DNA from: Terriglobia bacterium
Lineage (GTDB): Bacteria; Acidobacteriota; Terriglobia; Acidiferrales; UBA7541
Reading direction: 5' to 3'
DNA length: 64,000 bases
Assembly (NCBI GenBank): GCA_020073605.1
Contig: JAIQEW010000004.1
Location: 62,001-126,000 of the forward strand
Every line of letters begins with the position of its first letter. The stretch's first letter is position 1. The translations under genes and the position numbers were made by a program. The notes below the pieces were generated by a model, which ran no database searches, was not told where the DNA came from, and worked only from the letters and a program-made list of their open reading frames with translations. This document shows, piece by piece, positions 1 to 8,307 of this stretch.

Positions 1-588
1 CAAGCGCCGCCCGAGTTGCGGCCCGCGTTAAAGAACCAGGCGGAGCGATTCCCGGCGCGCGGCATGAATGTGCGCCGGCTCGATCATTGGAATGGGCTGG
101 CGGTTGACATTAGAGCCAACCGCAAGTTTTTTGAGGATTATCTCGGCTTTCGGCTGACGGAACAGATCGTGCTGGACGACGGCACGGAAGCCGCCATGTG
201 GATGACCTGCACCAATAAGAGTTATGACTTCGCCTACACGCATGACCACACGGGATCCAGGGGACGGTTTCACCATGTCACCTACGCGGTCAACAGCCGG
301 GAAGAGGTGCTGATTGCCGCGGATATCGCGCTCGAACACGGCGTCCGCATCGAGACCGGGCCGCACAAGCATGCCATCCAGCAGACCTTCTTTTTGTATC
401 TGTTCGAGCCCGGCGGCAACCGCGTGGAAGTCGCCAATGCCGGAGCACGCCTGATTCTGGCGCCGGACTGGAAGCCGATTCGCTGGACCGAAGCCGAACG
501 CCTGAAAGGCCAGGCCTGGGGCCTCAAAACAATCGAGTCGTTTCACACCTACGGCACTCCTCCGGTGGAGGTGCTCACCAAGGCGTGA
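1..588 (+). CDS. Extradiol (catechol 2,3-dioxygenase-like) VOC protein, 3' part
   Basis: This is the C-terminal part of a vicinal-oxygen-chelate protein. The frame is open to the first base of the window, so the true start lies upstream and the TTG at 16 is only an internal codon. Visible motifs are RLDHWN (metal His), FHHVTYAV (second metal His region) and FLYLFEPGGNRVEV (metal Glu), in the order and spacing of the catalytic domain of type I extradiol dioxygenases. Such enzymes cleave catechols next to the hydroxyls using Fe(II) or Mn(II). The substrate cannot be read from this fragment. A GC-rich hairpin follows the stop. Ring-cleavage and methyltransferase genes downstream on the same strand support an aromatic-catabolism role. 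Confidence 0.8.
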   Translation, partial: QAPPELRPALKNQAERFPARGMNVRRLDHWNGLAVDIRANRKFFEDYLGFRLTEQIVLDDGTEAAMWMTCTNKSYDFAYTHDHTGSRGRFHHVTYAVNSREEVLIAADIALEHGVRIETGPHKHAIQQTFFLYLFEPGGNRVEVANAGARLILAPDWKPIRWTEAERLKGQAWGLKTIESFHTYGTPPVEVLTKA

Positions 589-594
589 GCGGAA

Positions 595-624
595 GCCGGG
601 GGAGCGGCGGCCCCGCTCCCCGGC
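595..624 (+). terminator. GC-rich hairpin after the VOC gene
   Basis: Seven bases after the stop codon, GCCGGGG(G)AGCGG pairs with CCGCTCCCCGGC around a 5-nt loop: a 12-bp stem with one bulged G. There is no real U-tract after it, only GTCTCG. It is placed like a terminator or 3'-end stabiliser; intrinsic termination is not certain. Confidence 0.5.
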
Positions 625-1191
625 GTCTCGTGTGATCGCGTGGCTTTGCAGAACCCAATTGAAGGGTTAGCGGAAGCCGAGCGCAAGGCCGCGTACGCGG
701 ATGCAGGCTCAAGGTAAAGCTGCATCCGCTCCTTCTTTCTTTTTGTCCAATTCGATCCGAACCTCCTCTTTACCCGCCTTCGGCGCACTCGATGCCACAG
801 CGTCACTCTCCGATGTGATCTGTGGACCCCGGGGCTTGGACCTCCCGGCCGGGTCCCGTAACACTTCTTGGGGTGTGGCGCGCCGCTGACGACGGCGAGC
901 GTGCCTACCACGATAGAGCCAAGCAGCGAATTGCGAGGTCAGCGTCTTGAAATCCGTGGAATGTGTGTATTCAACAACAGAACGGTTGCAGACACAGCGA
1001 GAAACAAGAACACACTCGCCGATGGAACGATGAGCGGATGCAAGTTGATGTTGACACGGACATACAGACCGTAGTAAGTACCCGCAGCAGATTAGGGGTA
1101 TGGGCGAGGCTGTTCCCGGGGGAGTAACCGCACGCCGTTCGGACGCCTGCGCCACATTGAGATCGGACACCTGATGTCCGAGAGGTGGGTA
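625..1191. other. Intergenic region, no gene recognised
   Basis: About 570 bases between the terminator-like hairpin and the receptor gene. The short open frames on both strands have no recognisable protein features. It presumably carries the promoter and 5' leader of the receptor gene. I could not identify a convincing -35/-10 pair, operator or structured leader. Confidence 0.5.
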
Positions 1192-4100
1192 ATGAGAAAA
1201 CATTCCGTTCTGGCAATCGCGCTTGTGATCGCGGCTGTGCTTGGTTGTGCGAATTCGGCATTTGCGCAAGCGGGTGCAGCGACTGCGCAATTGAACGGCA
1301 CCGTGACAGACGCGAGCGGAGGCAGCGTCGCCGGCGCCACGATCAGCGTTCGCAACACGGCCACGAACACCACGTCCACGACGACCTCAAATGAGCGTGG
1401 ATCCTACACCGTCGCCAATCTGCCCCCGGGTAACTACGAGCTGAATGTCGTCTACACGGGATTTGGAAACTACAAGCAGACCGGAATCGTGCTGACGGTG
1501 GGCCAAAGCGCCACCATAAATCCCACCTTGCAGGTTGCGGCTCAGGGCGAAAAGGTCGTGGTGACCAGTGAAGCCCCGGTGATTGAGCCAACCAAGACGG
1601 AGATCAGCCAGGTTGTCGAAAGCCAGCAGATTCAGTCGCTGCCCATCAGTGGCCGCCTGTTCACGGATTTCGCGCTCTTGACTCCCGGTGTGGCCACCAG
1701 CCGGACGTCGCTCGGCACAACGATCACCGAGTTCGAGGTAACGCAGATCTCCTTTGGCGGCATGCGATCTTTCAGCAACGAGATTACGGTGGACGGCGCC
1801 GATTTCGTCAACACCGTCACCGGCGTGCAGCGAGCCACGCCCCCGCAGGATGCAGTGCAGGAATTCCGCGTGGTGAACAACAGTTTCGGCGCGGAGTACG
1901 GCCGGGCGATCGGGGGAATCGTCAACATCGTCACCAAGTCCGGCACGAACGACCTCCACGGCTCGGTCTACGACTATTTTCAGAACAACGTCACCAACTC
2001 GCGCTCGAGTCTGCAGAAGGCCCCGCTGCAACCGTTCCTGCTGCCGAATGAATTGCGGCACAACCAGTTCGGCGCCACGCTCGGCGGTCCGCTCGTGAAG
2101 GACAAGACTTTCTTCTTCATCAACTATGAGGGCAAGCGGCGGGCGGAAACTCCCAACTTTTCTCCCAACTTCGTGAACAACCTTGAAAATATCGACATCG
2201 CGAGGGGTTTCATGGGACTCTCGCCGGAAAATACGTCCGTCTTAAAGACTGCGGATAACGACTACGGTTTTGCGAGGCTCGACCATCAGATCAGCGCCAG
2301 TAACCGTCTGGCCCTCCGCTACGTAGTCGAGGACGCGCGCGACTTGAACGAACTCGTCGGCCAGACGCTCGATGGGGGCGGCATCGGTTCCCCCAGCGGC
2401 GGACGGAATCTCTTCATCCGCGATCAGTCCGTGGTGGGGACGTTGAGCTCGATCGTGACGCCCAATCTTGTCAACACCGCCCTGGTGCAGTACGCCCGGC
2501 GCCATTACAACTTTCCCGGGGTCACGGGCGAGCCGGACCTGCTTGTTGAAAACGACCTGGACTTCGGGCACAACTTTGGCATTTACGATCGCGTCTACGA
2601 GACGAGGCTGCAAGGTGCGGACTCGGTGTCCTGGGTCAAGGGCAATCACCTGGCAAAATTCGGGTTCGACGGCAACTACGTGTGGAGCGCGACGAACTTT
2701 CCCGGCTTCACACCTGCAAACATCCGTTTCCCGAGTCTCGACTGTATGTTTGCGTTCGCCAATTTTGTGAATTTTATGAATGGCAACCCCGGCTCGATTG
2801 GTGATGCTGGCGGTTGTCCGCCCTCGTACATGGCTACTCAAGGGGTGGACATCACGTTTTGGGGCACGCTGCTTCCGAGAAGCAATTGCGCAGATATCAA
2901 CGGAGGGTCCTGTGGCGGAGGGTTTTTCAACGGAATCCTCCCGGACAGCGGCTATCCCCCCAATGCGTTTGTCCCGGCCCAGTTCGAGCATTCCGCCTAC
3001 TACTTGAACCACGGTTACTGGGGCCTGTATGCGCAGGACCAGTGGAGGGTCACTCCCAAGCTGACGTTCAATTACGGCTTGCGGTGGGATTACGAATCGG
3101 GCTTGGGGATACAGATCGATCCCTTCTACCACGCTTTTCAGCCCAAGGTCGGCTTGGCGTATGCTCCGGACAGCAAGACGGTGATTCGCGCCGGTTACGG
3201 GCTGTTCTTTGACCGCAACAACATGAGTTTCTTCATGATTCCAGGCGGCCAGAAAACGATGCCGGGCTTCATGTGCAATACGAATGGGCCTGGCGTCAAA
3301 GGTCCGGCTGTGCTCGATCCCTCATGCGCTACTGCTCTGGGGGATGCGGGTGGGGATCCGGCGAATGCCGTAGCCATCCAGATGCCGATGGTCCGGACAG
3401 GGGCGGACACTGCCGGGTGGCAAGTGGGCGCAATTCCGGGGTCTGCGGCGTCAATCCCCTGCGCACTACCACCGGACGCAGTTATTCGTCCGCAAGGGAC
3501 AACGCCTCCGTGCCCTGCCGGATCAACCAGCATTGCCATCGCGGCGCTTATCGGCTTGGAAGTATTGGACGGAAATCCCCATCCCTATCCTCCATCTGTT
3601 CTCACTGGTACTTGCATCGACGGAGGAGGCGCGTGCGGCGTTGGTGCCGGGGGAATTGACCGCCATAACGGCAAGCTTCCCTACGCCCACCAAGCCAGTC
3701 TCCAGATCGATCGCCAATTCGGAGGAGGATTTGCGCTCGAGCTTGGGTATCTTTTCGTGGGCGCGCACAGGCTGGTCCGCGGAAACAATCTCAACGTCCA
3801 GTGCCCAAGTGGTACGAGCAAGCCCGGCAATCCTCTCGCTGCCCAAGGGTTGCTCAACCCGAACGGCACGCTCTCGCCCTGCGATGGAACCCCAATTCTC
3901 GGGCCGTTGGGGATCGGACCCATCTTCAATCCGTTGTTCAACCCCGCCCTGCCAACAATCTTCAATCCGACGGGGCTGGAATTCGTTGGATACCCGTTCA
4001 ACCCGGGCGGACTTAGCGCCGGACTGCTGGACTACAACAACGACGTTGCCAACGCCAACTACCACGGGCTGGCGTTGACGGCGACCGAGAAGTGGGGGAA

Positions 4101-4860
4101 GTACCTGAATCTGACCGCGAACTACACGTATTCGCACACGATCGACAATGGGAACTTCACCACGTTCATCAACCTGCCTCCGAACCAGTTCGATTACGCC
4201 CCAGAGCGGGGCAATTCCAACCAGGACGTGCGCCACCACCTCGTGACGAACTTCACCCTGGCTGCGCCGAAGGATAGCTTCCTCCGGAACTTTGAATTCA
4301 GCAGCATCATCACGCTGCAGTCCGGGCGGCCCTTCACGATCTACGCCGGGGAAAACATCCTGGGGGATCAGGGCGGCGGCACCACGGACCGCACGGGCGG
4401 CTTGGACCAGACGGGGCTTCCGGGGACCAATTGCCCGTCAGTGGGCCACTGCCGTACGCTCATATCGAGGAACACTTACGTCGGCAAGCCGCTGTATTCC
4501 TGGGACTTTCGCCTGTCCCGCGCGATTCATCTGACCGAGAGCCTCAAGCTCGATCTGATGGTGGACGCGTTCAACGCGCTGAACCGGGCGAATGTCGACG
4601 AAGTGAGTTACATTTACGGGCCGGTATTCTGCGGAGACCCCCCGGCAATTCCAAGGCACTTCAACGATGCAACGACGCGGGCCATCCAGAACGGGTTGGT
4701 GTCGTGCGCCACGCAGCAGGCGGCAGGCAATCCGGGAGCGTGGTTAGACCTCGGGATGATACCGCTTAACATTGATATCGCTCCCAATAAAAACTTCGGA
4801 AAGCCGAGGACGATGTTCAACCCGCGGCAGTTCCAGTTCGCGGCTAAGTTCTCGTTCTAA
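1192..4860 (+). CDS. TonB-dependent receptor, Oar/CarboxypepD_reg-like type
   Basis: Large outer-membrane beta-barrel receptor. The start at 1192 (MRKHSVLAIA) is preferred over ATG 1174 because GAGAGGTGG sits just upstream and the product then begins with a clean signal peptide ending near SAFAQ. Residues ~35-115 form a carboxypeptidase-regulatory-like beta-sandwich (LNGTVTDASGGSVAGATISV). A plug domain follows (GRLFTDFALLTPGV, VDGADF, GAEYGRAIGGIVNIVTKSG). The rest is a long barrel ending in FQFAAKFSF with a terminal Phe, the usual outer-membrane insertion signal. No separate TonB box was identified. This architecture is greatly expanded in Acidobacteriota. The ligand is unknown; the catabolic genes downstream suggest an aromatic or plant-derived substrate, which is inference. 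Confidence 0.92.
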   Translation: MRKHSVLAIALVIAAVLGCANSAFAQAGAATAQLNGTVTDASGGSVAGATISVRNTATNTTSTTTSNERGSYTVANLPPGNYELNVVYTGFGNYKQTGIVLTVGQSATINPTLQVAAQGEKVVVTSEAPVIEPTKTEISQVVESQQIQSLPISGRLFTDFALLTPGVATSRTSLGTTITEFEVTQISFGGMRSFSNEITVDGADFVNTVTGVQRATPPQDAVQEFRVVNNSFGAEYGRAIGGIVNIVTKSGTNDLHGSVYDYFQNNVTNSRSSLQKAPLQPFLLPNELRHNQFGATLGGPLVKDKTFFFINYEGKRRAETPNFSPNFVNNLENIDIARGFMGLSPENTSVLKTADNDYGFARLDHQISASNRLALRYVVEDARDLNELVGQTLDGGGIGSPSGGRNLFIRDQSVVGTLSSIVTPNLVNTALVQYARRHYNFPGVTGEPDLLVENDLDFGHNFGIYDRVYETRLQGADSVSWVKGNHLAKFGFDGNYVWSATNFPGFTPANIRFPSLDCMFAFANFVNFMNGNPGSIGDAGGCPPSYMATQGVDITFWGTLLPRSNCADINGGSCGGGFFNGILPDSGYPPNAFVPAQFEHSAYYLNHGYWGLYAQDQWRVTPKLTFNYGLRWDYESGLGIQIDPFYHAFQPKVGLAYAPDSKTVIRAGYGLFFDRNNMSFFMIPGGQKTMPGFMCNTNGPGVKGPAVLDPSCATALGDAGGDPANAVAIQMPMVRTGADTAGWQVGAIPGSAASIPCALPPDAVIRPQGTTPPCPAGSTSIAIAALIGLEVLDGNPHPYPPSVLTGTCIDGGGACGVGAGGIDRHNGKLPYAHQASLQIDRQFGGGFALELGYLFVGAHRLVRGNNLNVQCPSGTSKPGNPLAAQGLLNPNGTLSPCDGTPILGPLGIGPIFNPLFNPALPTIFNPTGLEFVGYPFNPGGLSAGLLDYNNDVANANYHGLALTATEKWGKYLNLTANYTYSHTIDNGNFTTFINLPPNQFDYAPERGNSNQDVRHHLVTNFTLAAPKDSFLRNFEFSSIITLQSGRPFTIYAGENILGDQGGGTTDRTGGLDQTGLPGTNCPSVGHCRTLISRNTYVGKPLYSWDFRLSRAIHLTESLKLDLMVDAFNALNRANVDEVSYIYGPVFCGDPPAIPRHFNDATTRAIQNGLVSCATQQAAGNPGAWLDLGMIPLNIDIAPNKNFGKPRTMFNPRQFQFAAKFSF

Positions 4861-4914
4861 CGAGGAAGGTTGTGGAAAAGCGGTCGGCGTGAAGGGCGAA
4901 ACAAAAGGGCCTCT

Positions 4915-6075
4915 ATGACAGCGTCAGCCCCGCATGATCCGCCCTTTCGCGCCGACCAGGTGGGCAGCTTGCTGAGGCCGCCGGAGCTGAAGAAGCTCCG
5001 CCAGGAGCATGCGGCAGGCAAAGTCTCGGCGGACGAACTCCGGTCGTCCGAGGACGCGGCCATCCTAAGGGTTGTCGCCCAGCAGGAGCAGGTCGGCCTG
5101 CAATCCATCACGGACGGCGAATTCCGCCGCGAGGACTTCTACACCGATTTCTTCGTGCGCGGGCTGGGCGGCGTCGAGGTCCGTCAGGAACAGACAGTCG
5201 CATTCTTCATCGACCATGAAGGCCGCAAGATTCCCGTACCATGGACGCAGGTCGTTTCGCGCCTCCGCTGGCGAAAGCCGATTTATGCCGAGCATTTCCG
5301 GTTCCTCAGCTCGCTGACGAAGCGAACGCCCAAAGTGACCGTGCCTTCGCCGATCATTCTGCATTTCACCTGCGGAGAGGTGGCGATTCGCAAAGCGGCC
5401 TACCCGGATATGGACCTTTTCTGGGCGGACATCACCGACGCTTACCAGAAAGAGATGCGGTCGCTTTACGAAGCGGGCTGCCGTTACTTGCAAGTCGACG
5501 ATCCGCCGATGGCCACGCTCTGCAACGAGAAGTTCCAGGCCATGATGAAGGGCCGCGGCGACGACCCGGACCATGCGCTCAACGAGCTTTATCCCGAAAT
5601 GATCAATCGCGCGTTCGCGAATCGCCCTTCGTCACTGCATCTGGCGATGCATCTTTGCCGTGGAAACAACCAGAGCGGATGGTTTGGCGAGGGCGGGTAT
5701 GATCCCGTCGCCGAAGTTCTGTTCAACAAGATCAACGTCGACTCGTATTTCTTGGAATACGAATCGGAGCGCGCAGGCGGTTTCGAGCCGCTGCGCTTCG
5801 TGCCGAAAAACAAGACGGTTGTGCTCGGCCTTGTGTCGAGCAAGCTGCCGCAGTTAGAATCGAAGGACATGCTGAAGCGCCGCATCGACGAGGCCGCCAA
5901 GTACATCGATATCGACCAGCTCGCGCTAAGCCCGCAATGTGGGTTCGCCAGCTCAGCTGAAGGGAATCGGTTGAGCGAAGAAGAGCAGTTCGCGAAGCTG
6001 CGCCTGGTCGTAGAAGTCGCAAACGAAGTATGGGGTCAGGAAACGGGCACTTCCCGTATGAGGAGAGCGGTATGA
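4915..6075 (+). CDS. Core MetE-type (cobalamin-independent) methyltransferase
   Basis: 386-residue protein matching only the C-terminal catalytic barrel of cobalamin-independent methionine synthase; MetE is about 750 residues. Zinc-site residues are kept: H246-x-C248 (AMHLCRGN), a Glu in the EYESE segment and C342 in SPQCGF. It therefore probably activates a thiol such as homocysteine, or CoM in the related epoxyalkane:CoM transferase. ATG 4915 is preferred over TTG 4870 because homology starts at FRADQVGSLLRP. The stop overlaps the next gene's ATG in an ATGA, so translation is probably coupled. The methyl donor is unknown. Pairing with a ring-cleaving dioxygenase makes an aryl-methyl or folate-linked step plausible, but that is inference. 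Confidence 0.8.
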   Translation: MTASAPHDPPFRADQVGSLLRPPELKKLRQEHAAGKVSADELRSSEDAAILRVVAQQEQVGLQSITDGEFRREDFYTDFFVRGLGGVEVRQEQTVAFFIDHEGRKIPVPWTQVVSRLRWRKPIYAEHFRFLSSLTKRTPKVTVPSPIILHFTCGEVAIRKAAYPDMDLFWADITDAYQKEMRSLYEAGCRYLQVDDPPMATLCNEKFQAMMKGRGDDPDHALNELYPEMINRAFANRPSSLHLAMHLCRGNNQSGWFGEGGYDPVAEVLFNKINVDSYFLEYESERAGGFEPLRFVPKNKTVVLGLVSSKLPQLESKDMLKRRIDEAAKYIDIDQLALSPQCGFASSAEGNRLSEEEQFAKLRLVVEVANEVWGQETGTSRMRRAV

Positions 6076-7043
6076 ACTATCCAGCCACCGGATATCATCA
6101 CATCACCGCCTGCGCCGGAGGCGCGCAGGAAGACGTTGATTTCTTTACCGGCATCGTAGGCCAGCGGCTCGCGAAACAGACAGTGCTGATGGACGGGAAG
6201 GCCCCGCACTATCATATGTATTACTCGAACGCGAACATCGAGCCCGGCTCGATCATGACCACGTTTCCCTACAGCCGCATCATGGGGAGACGCGGGTCGG
6301 GGCAGGTGCAGTCGATCACCTACACGGTCTCCAAAGGTTCGCTGCCTTTCTGGCGCGAACATTTCAAGCGGCACAAAGTCGAGCATGGCGCGGTGGAGGA
6401 GCGTTTCGGGCAGGGATTCATTCGATTCAGCCACCCTTCTGGCATCAGCTTTGAGGTGATCGAAGACAAGGACGACACGCGCGAAGGCTGGACGACCAGG
6501 GAGATTGGGGCATCCGAATCGGTGCGCGGATTTCACAGCACTGTTCTTTCGGTGCGCGACGTGGGTGAACAGGAGAAGTTCCTCATCGAGGCGATCGGCT
6601 TCCGCAAGACGGGTGTCGACGGTGCGTACCACCGCTTCGAGATCAGCAGCGGGGGCGCAAACAAAACGCTGATCCTTCTGCACGAGCCCGATCGCGCCCC
6701 GGGCAGCTGGACGTTCGGCGCGGGCACGGTCCATCATATCGCGCTGTGGGTCGCCGACGACGAAGCGCTCGCCGCGCAGAAGGCGATTTACGAGGAACTC
6801 GGCTACACCGACGCATCCGAGATCAAGGACCGCTTTTACTTCCACTCCATGTACGTTCGCTCGCCGGGCGGGATTTTGGTCGAATGCTGCTGCAACGTGC
6901 CTGGCGGATTCGAGAAAGATGAAAAGGCGAGCGAGCTGGGCACAAAGCTTCATCTCCCTCCGTGGTTTGAAGACCGCCGCAAGGAGATCCTGGCCACACT
7001 CGAACCGGTCGTTGCGCCGCCGGGGTCAACCTCTCGAAACTAG
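6072..7043 (+). CDS. Ring-cleaving VOC dioxygenase (PcpA/LinE/MhqO-like)
   Basis: Two-module vicinal-oxygen-chelate protein of 323 residues. The ATG at 6072 overlaps the upstream stop and has AGGAG six bases before it. Metal-ligand motifs are HHIT near the N-terminus, HHIAL in the second module and the Glu in LVECC. This layout is typical of hydroquinone-type or uncharacterised 'ring-cleaving dioxygenases' (PcpA, LinE, MhqO group), which use Fe(II) to open hydroquinones or related phenols. The exact substrate cannot be read from sequence. It is sandwiched between two core MetE-type methyltransferases on the same strand, which suggests one pathway. Confidence 0.8.
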   Translation: MNYPATGYHHITACAGGAQEDVDFFTGIVGQRLAKQTVLMDGKAPHYHMYYSNANIEPGSIMTTFPYSRIMGRRGSGQVQSITYTVSKGSLPFWREHFKRHKVEHGAVEERFGQGFIRFSHPSGISFEVIEDKDDTREGWTTREIGASESVRGFHSTVLSVRDVGEQEKFLIEAIGFRKTGVDGAYHRFEISSGGANKTLILLHEPDRAPGSWTFGAGTVHHIALWVADDEALAAQKAIYEELGYTDASEIKDRFYFHSMYVRSPGGILVECCCNVPGGFEKDEKASELGTKLHLPPWFEDRRKEILATLEPVVAPPGSTSRN

Positions 7044-7050
7044 TTTCGAG
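7033..7050. repeat. Perfect 18-bp palindrome across a stop codon
   Basis: CTCGAAACT followed by its exact reverse complement, covering the last codons and TAG stop of the ring-cleaving dioxygenase gene. It may be an operator, an mRNA hairpin, or chance. No U-tract follows. Confidence 0.6.
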
Positions 7051-7079
7051 TGATCGATGTCTAAAAACCGGGCCCGCGA

Positions 7080-8255
7080 ATGAAGCGAAGCGAAAAGCGC
7101 ATTCTCACTACGCACGTCGGCAGTATGGTGCGGCCGCAGAAGTTGCGTGATCTCGCCGCAGTGGCCCATGAATCTCCCGAAAATCAGAAGCGCTACGATG
7201 ATTGCTTGCGCGAGTCTGTAGCCGAAGTGGTCAAGATGCAGGCCAAGGTCGGCATTGACATCGTCAGTGACGGCGAATACGGGAAATCCAGTTGGTCGAA
7301 TTACATACTTGAACGGATCACCGGCTTCGAGCACCGGCCGGATCAATTGCGCCCGGTTCTCTGGCTGGGGCGCGACCGTGATCGGTTCCCCGAGGTAATG
7401 GCCGCTGAATTCCCCCGAATGGCTTCCGGTGTGCCGACGGTGGCGTGTGTCGGCCCCATCAAGTACCGCGATCGCAGCAGCATCGACCGTGACATTCGCA
7501 ACCTGAAAGCCGCGCTGCGATCGGTGAGCGTCGAGGAAGCGTTCCTTCCCGTCGTCGCGCCCGCCAGTTCGGCATACGATGGCGTCAACGAATACTATCC
7601 GAATGAAAAGGAATACGTGTACGCCATCGCGGACGCGCTGCGCGAGGAGTACCGGGCCATCCATGACGCCGGATTGGTCATACAGGTGGACGACGCGGTC
7701 CTCGCCAACATGTATGATCACTTCGTGGAAAAAAGCCCCGAGAACTACCGTCAGTGGGCCGGTCTGCGCATCGAAGCGCTCAACCACGCTCTTGAGGGAA
7801 TCCCCGAAGATCGCGTCCGGTACCACATCTGCTTCGGCAGCTGGCATGTGCCCCATCTTTCCGATGCGCCTCTGGAAGAAATCGTTGATTTCATCCTCAG
7901 CGTGCGCGCCGGTGCGTACTCGATTGAAGCGGCGAATCCGCGCCACGAACACGAGTGGCGCGTTTGGGAGACGAGGAAGCTCCCGGAGGGAAGGATTCTG
8001 ATACCCGGCGTTGTGACGCACCACACGATCACGGTGGAGCACCCCCGCCTAGTCGCCGATCGAATTCTCCGCTTTGCGCGCCTGGTGGGACGCGAAAACG
8101 TAATCGCGGGCACGGATTGCGGTTTTGCTCAAGCTCAGTTCATCCAGCGCGTGCCGCCGTCCGTGATGTGGGCGAAATTCGAGGCTCTGGTGGAAGGAGC
8201 GCGCCTAGCCAGCGCCGAGTTGTGGCAGAAAAGCAGGAGCGTCCAGCCGTCGTAG
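7080..8255 (+). CDS. Core MetE-type methyltransferase, second copy
   Basis: 391-residue protein of the MetE C-terminal barrel family, distinct in sequence from the copy at 4915. It opens with the family motif (RILTTHVGSMVRP). Candidate zinc ligands are H249-x-C251 (YHICFGSW), a Glu in the YSIEAANP segment and C347 (GTDCGF). It lacks the N-terminal half of methionine synthase. It sits 36 bases after the dioxygenase, with the palindrome at 7033-7050 in between. No strong Shine-Dalgarno is visible. It probably transfers an alkyl group to or from a zinc-bound thiol. Two non-identical copies around a ring-cleavage enzyme argue for a specialised role rather than methionine synthesis. Confidence 0.8.
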   Translation: MKRSEKRILTTHVGSMVRPQKLRDLAAVAHESPENQKRYDDCLRESVAEVVKMQAKVGIDIVSDGEYGKSSWSNYILERITGFEHRPDQLRPVLWLGRDRDRFPEVMAAEFPRMASGVPTVACVGPIKYRDRSSIDRDIRNLKAALRSVSVEEAFLPVVAPASSAYDGVNEYYPNEKEYVYAIADALREEYRAIHDAGLVIQVDDAVLANMYDHFVEKSPENYRQWAGLRIEALNHALEGIPEDRVRYHICFGSWHVPHLSDAPLEEIVDFILSVRAGAYSIEAANPRHEHEWRVWETRKLPEGRILIPGVVTHHTITVEHPRLVADRILRFARLVGRENVIAGTDCGFAQAQFIQRVPPSVMWAKFEALVEGARLASAELWQKSRSVQPS

Positions 8256-8307
8256 TCGATGGGGGCGCATCACAGGATTTCTTCGGTATCGAAATCAAGG
8301 GGGGGAG

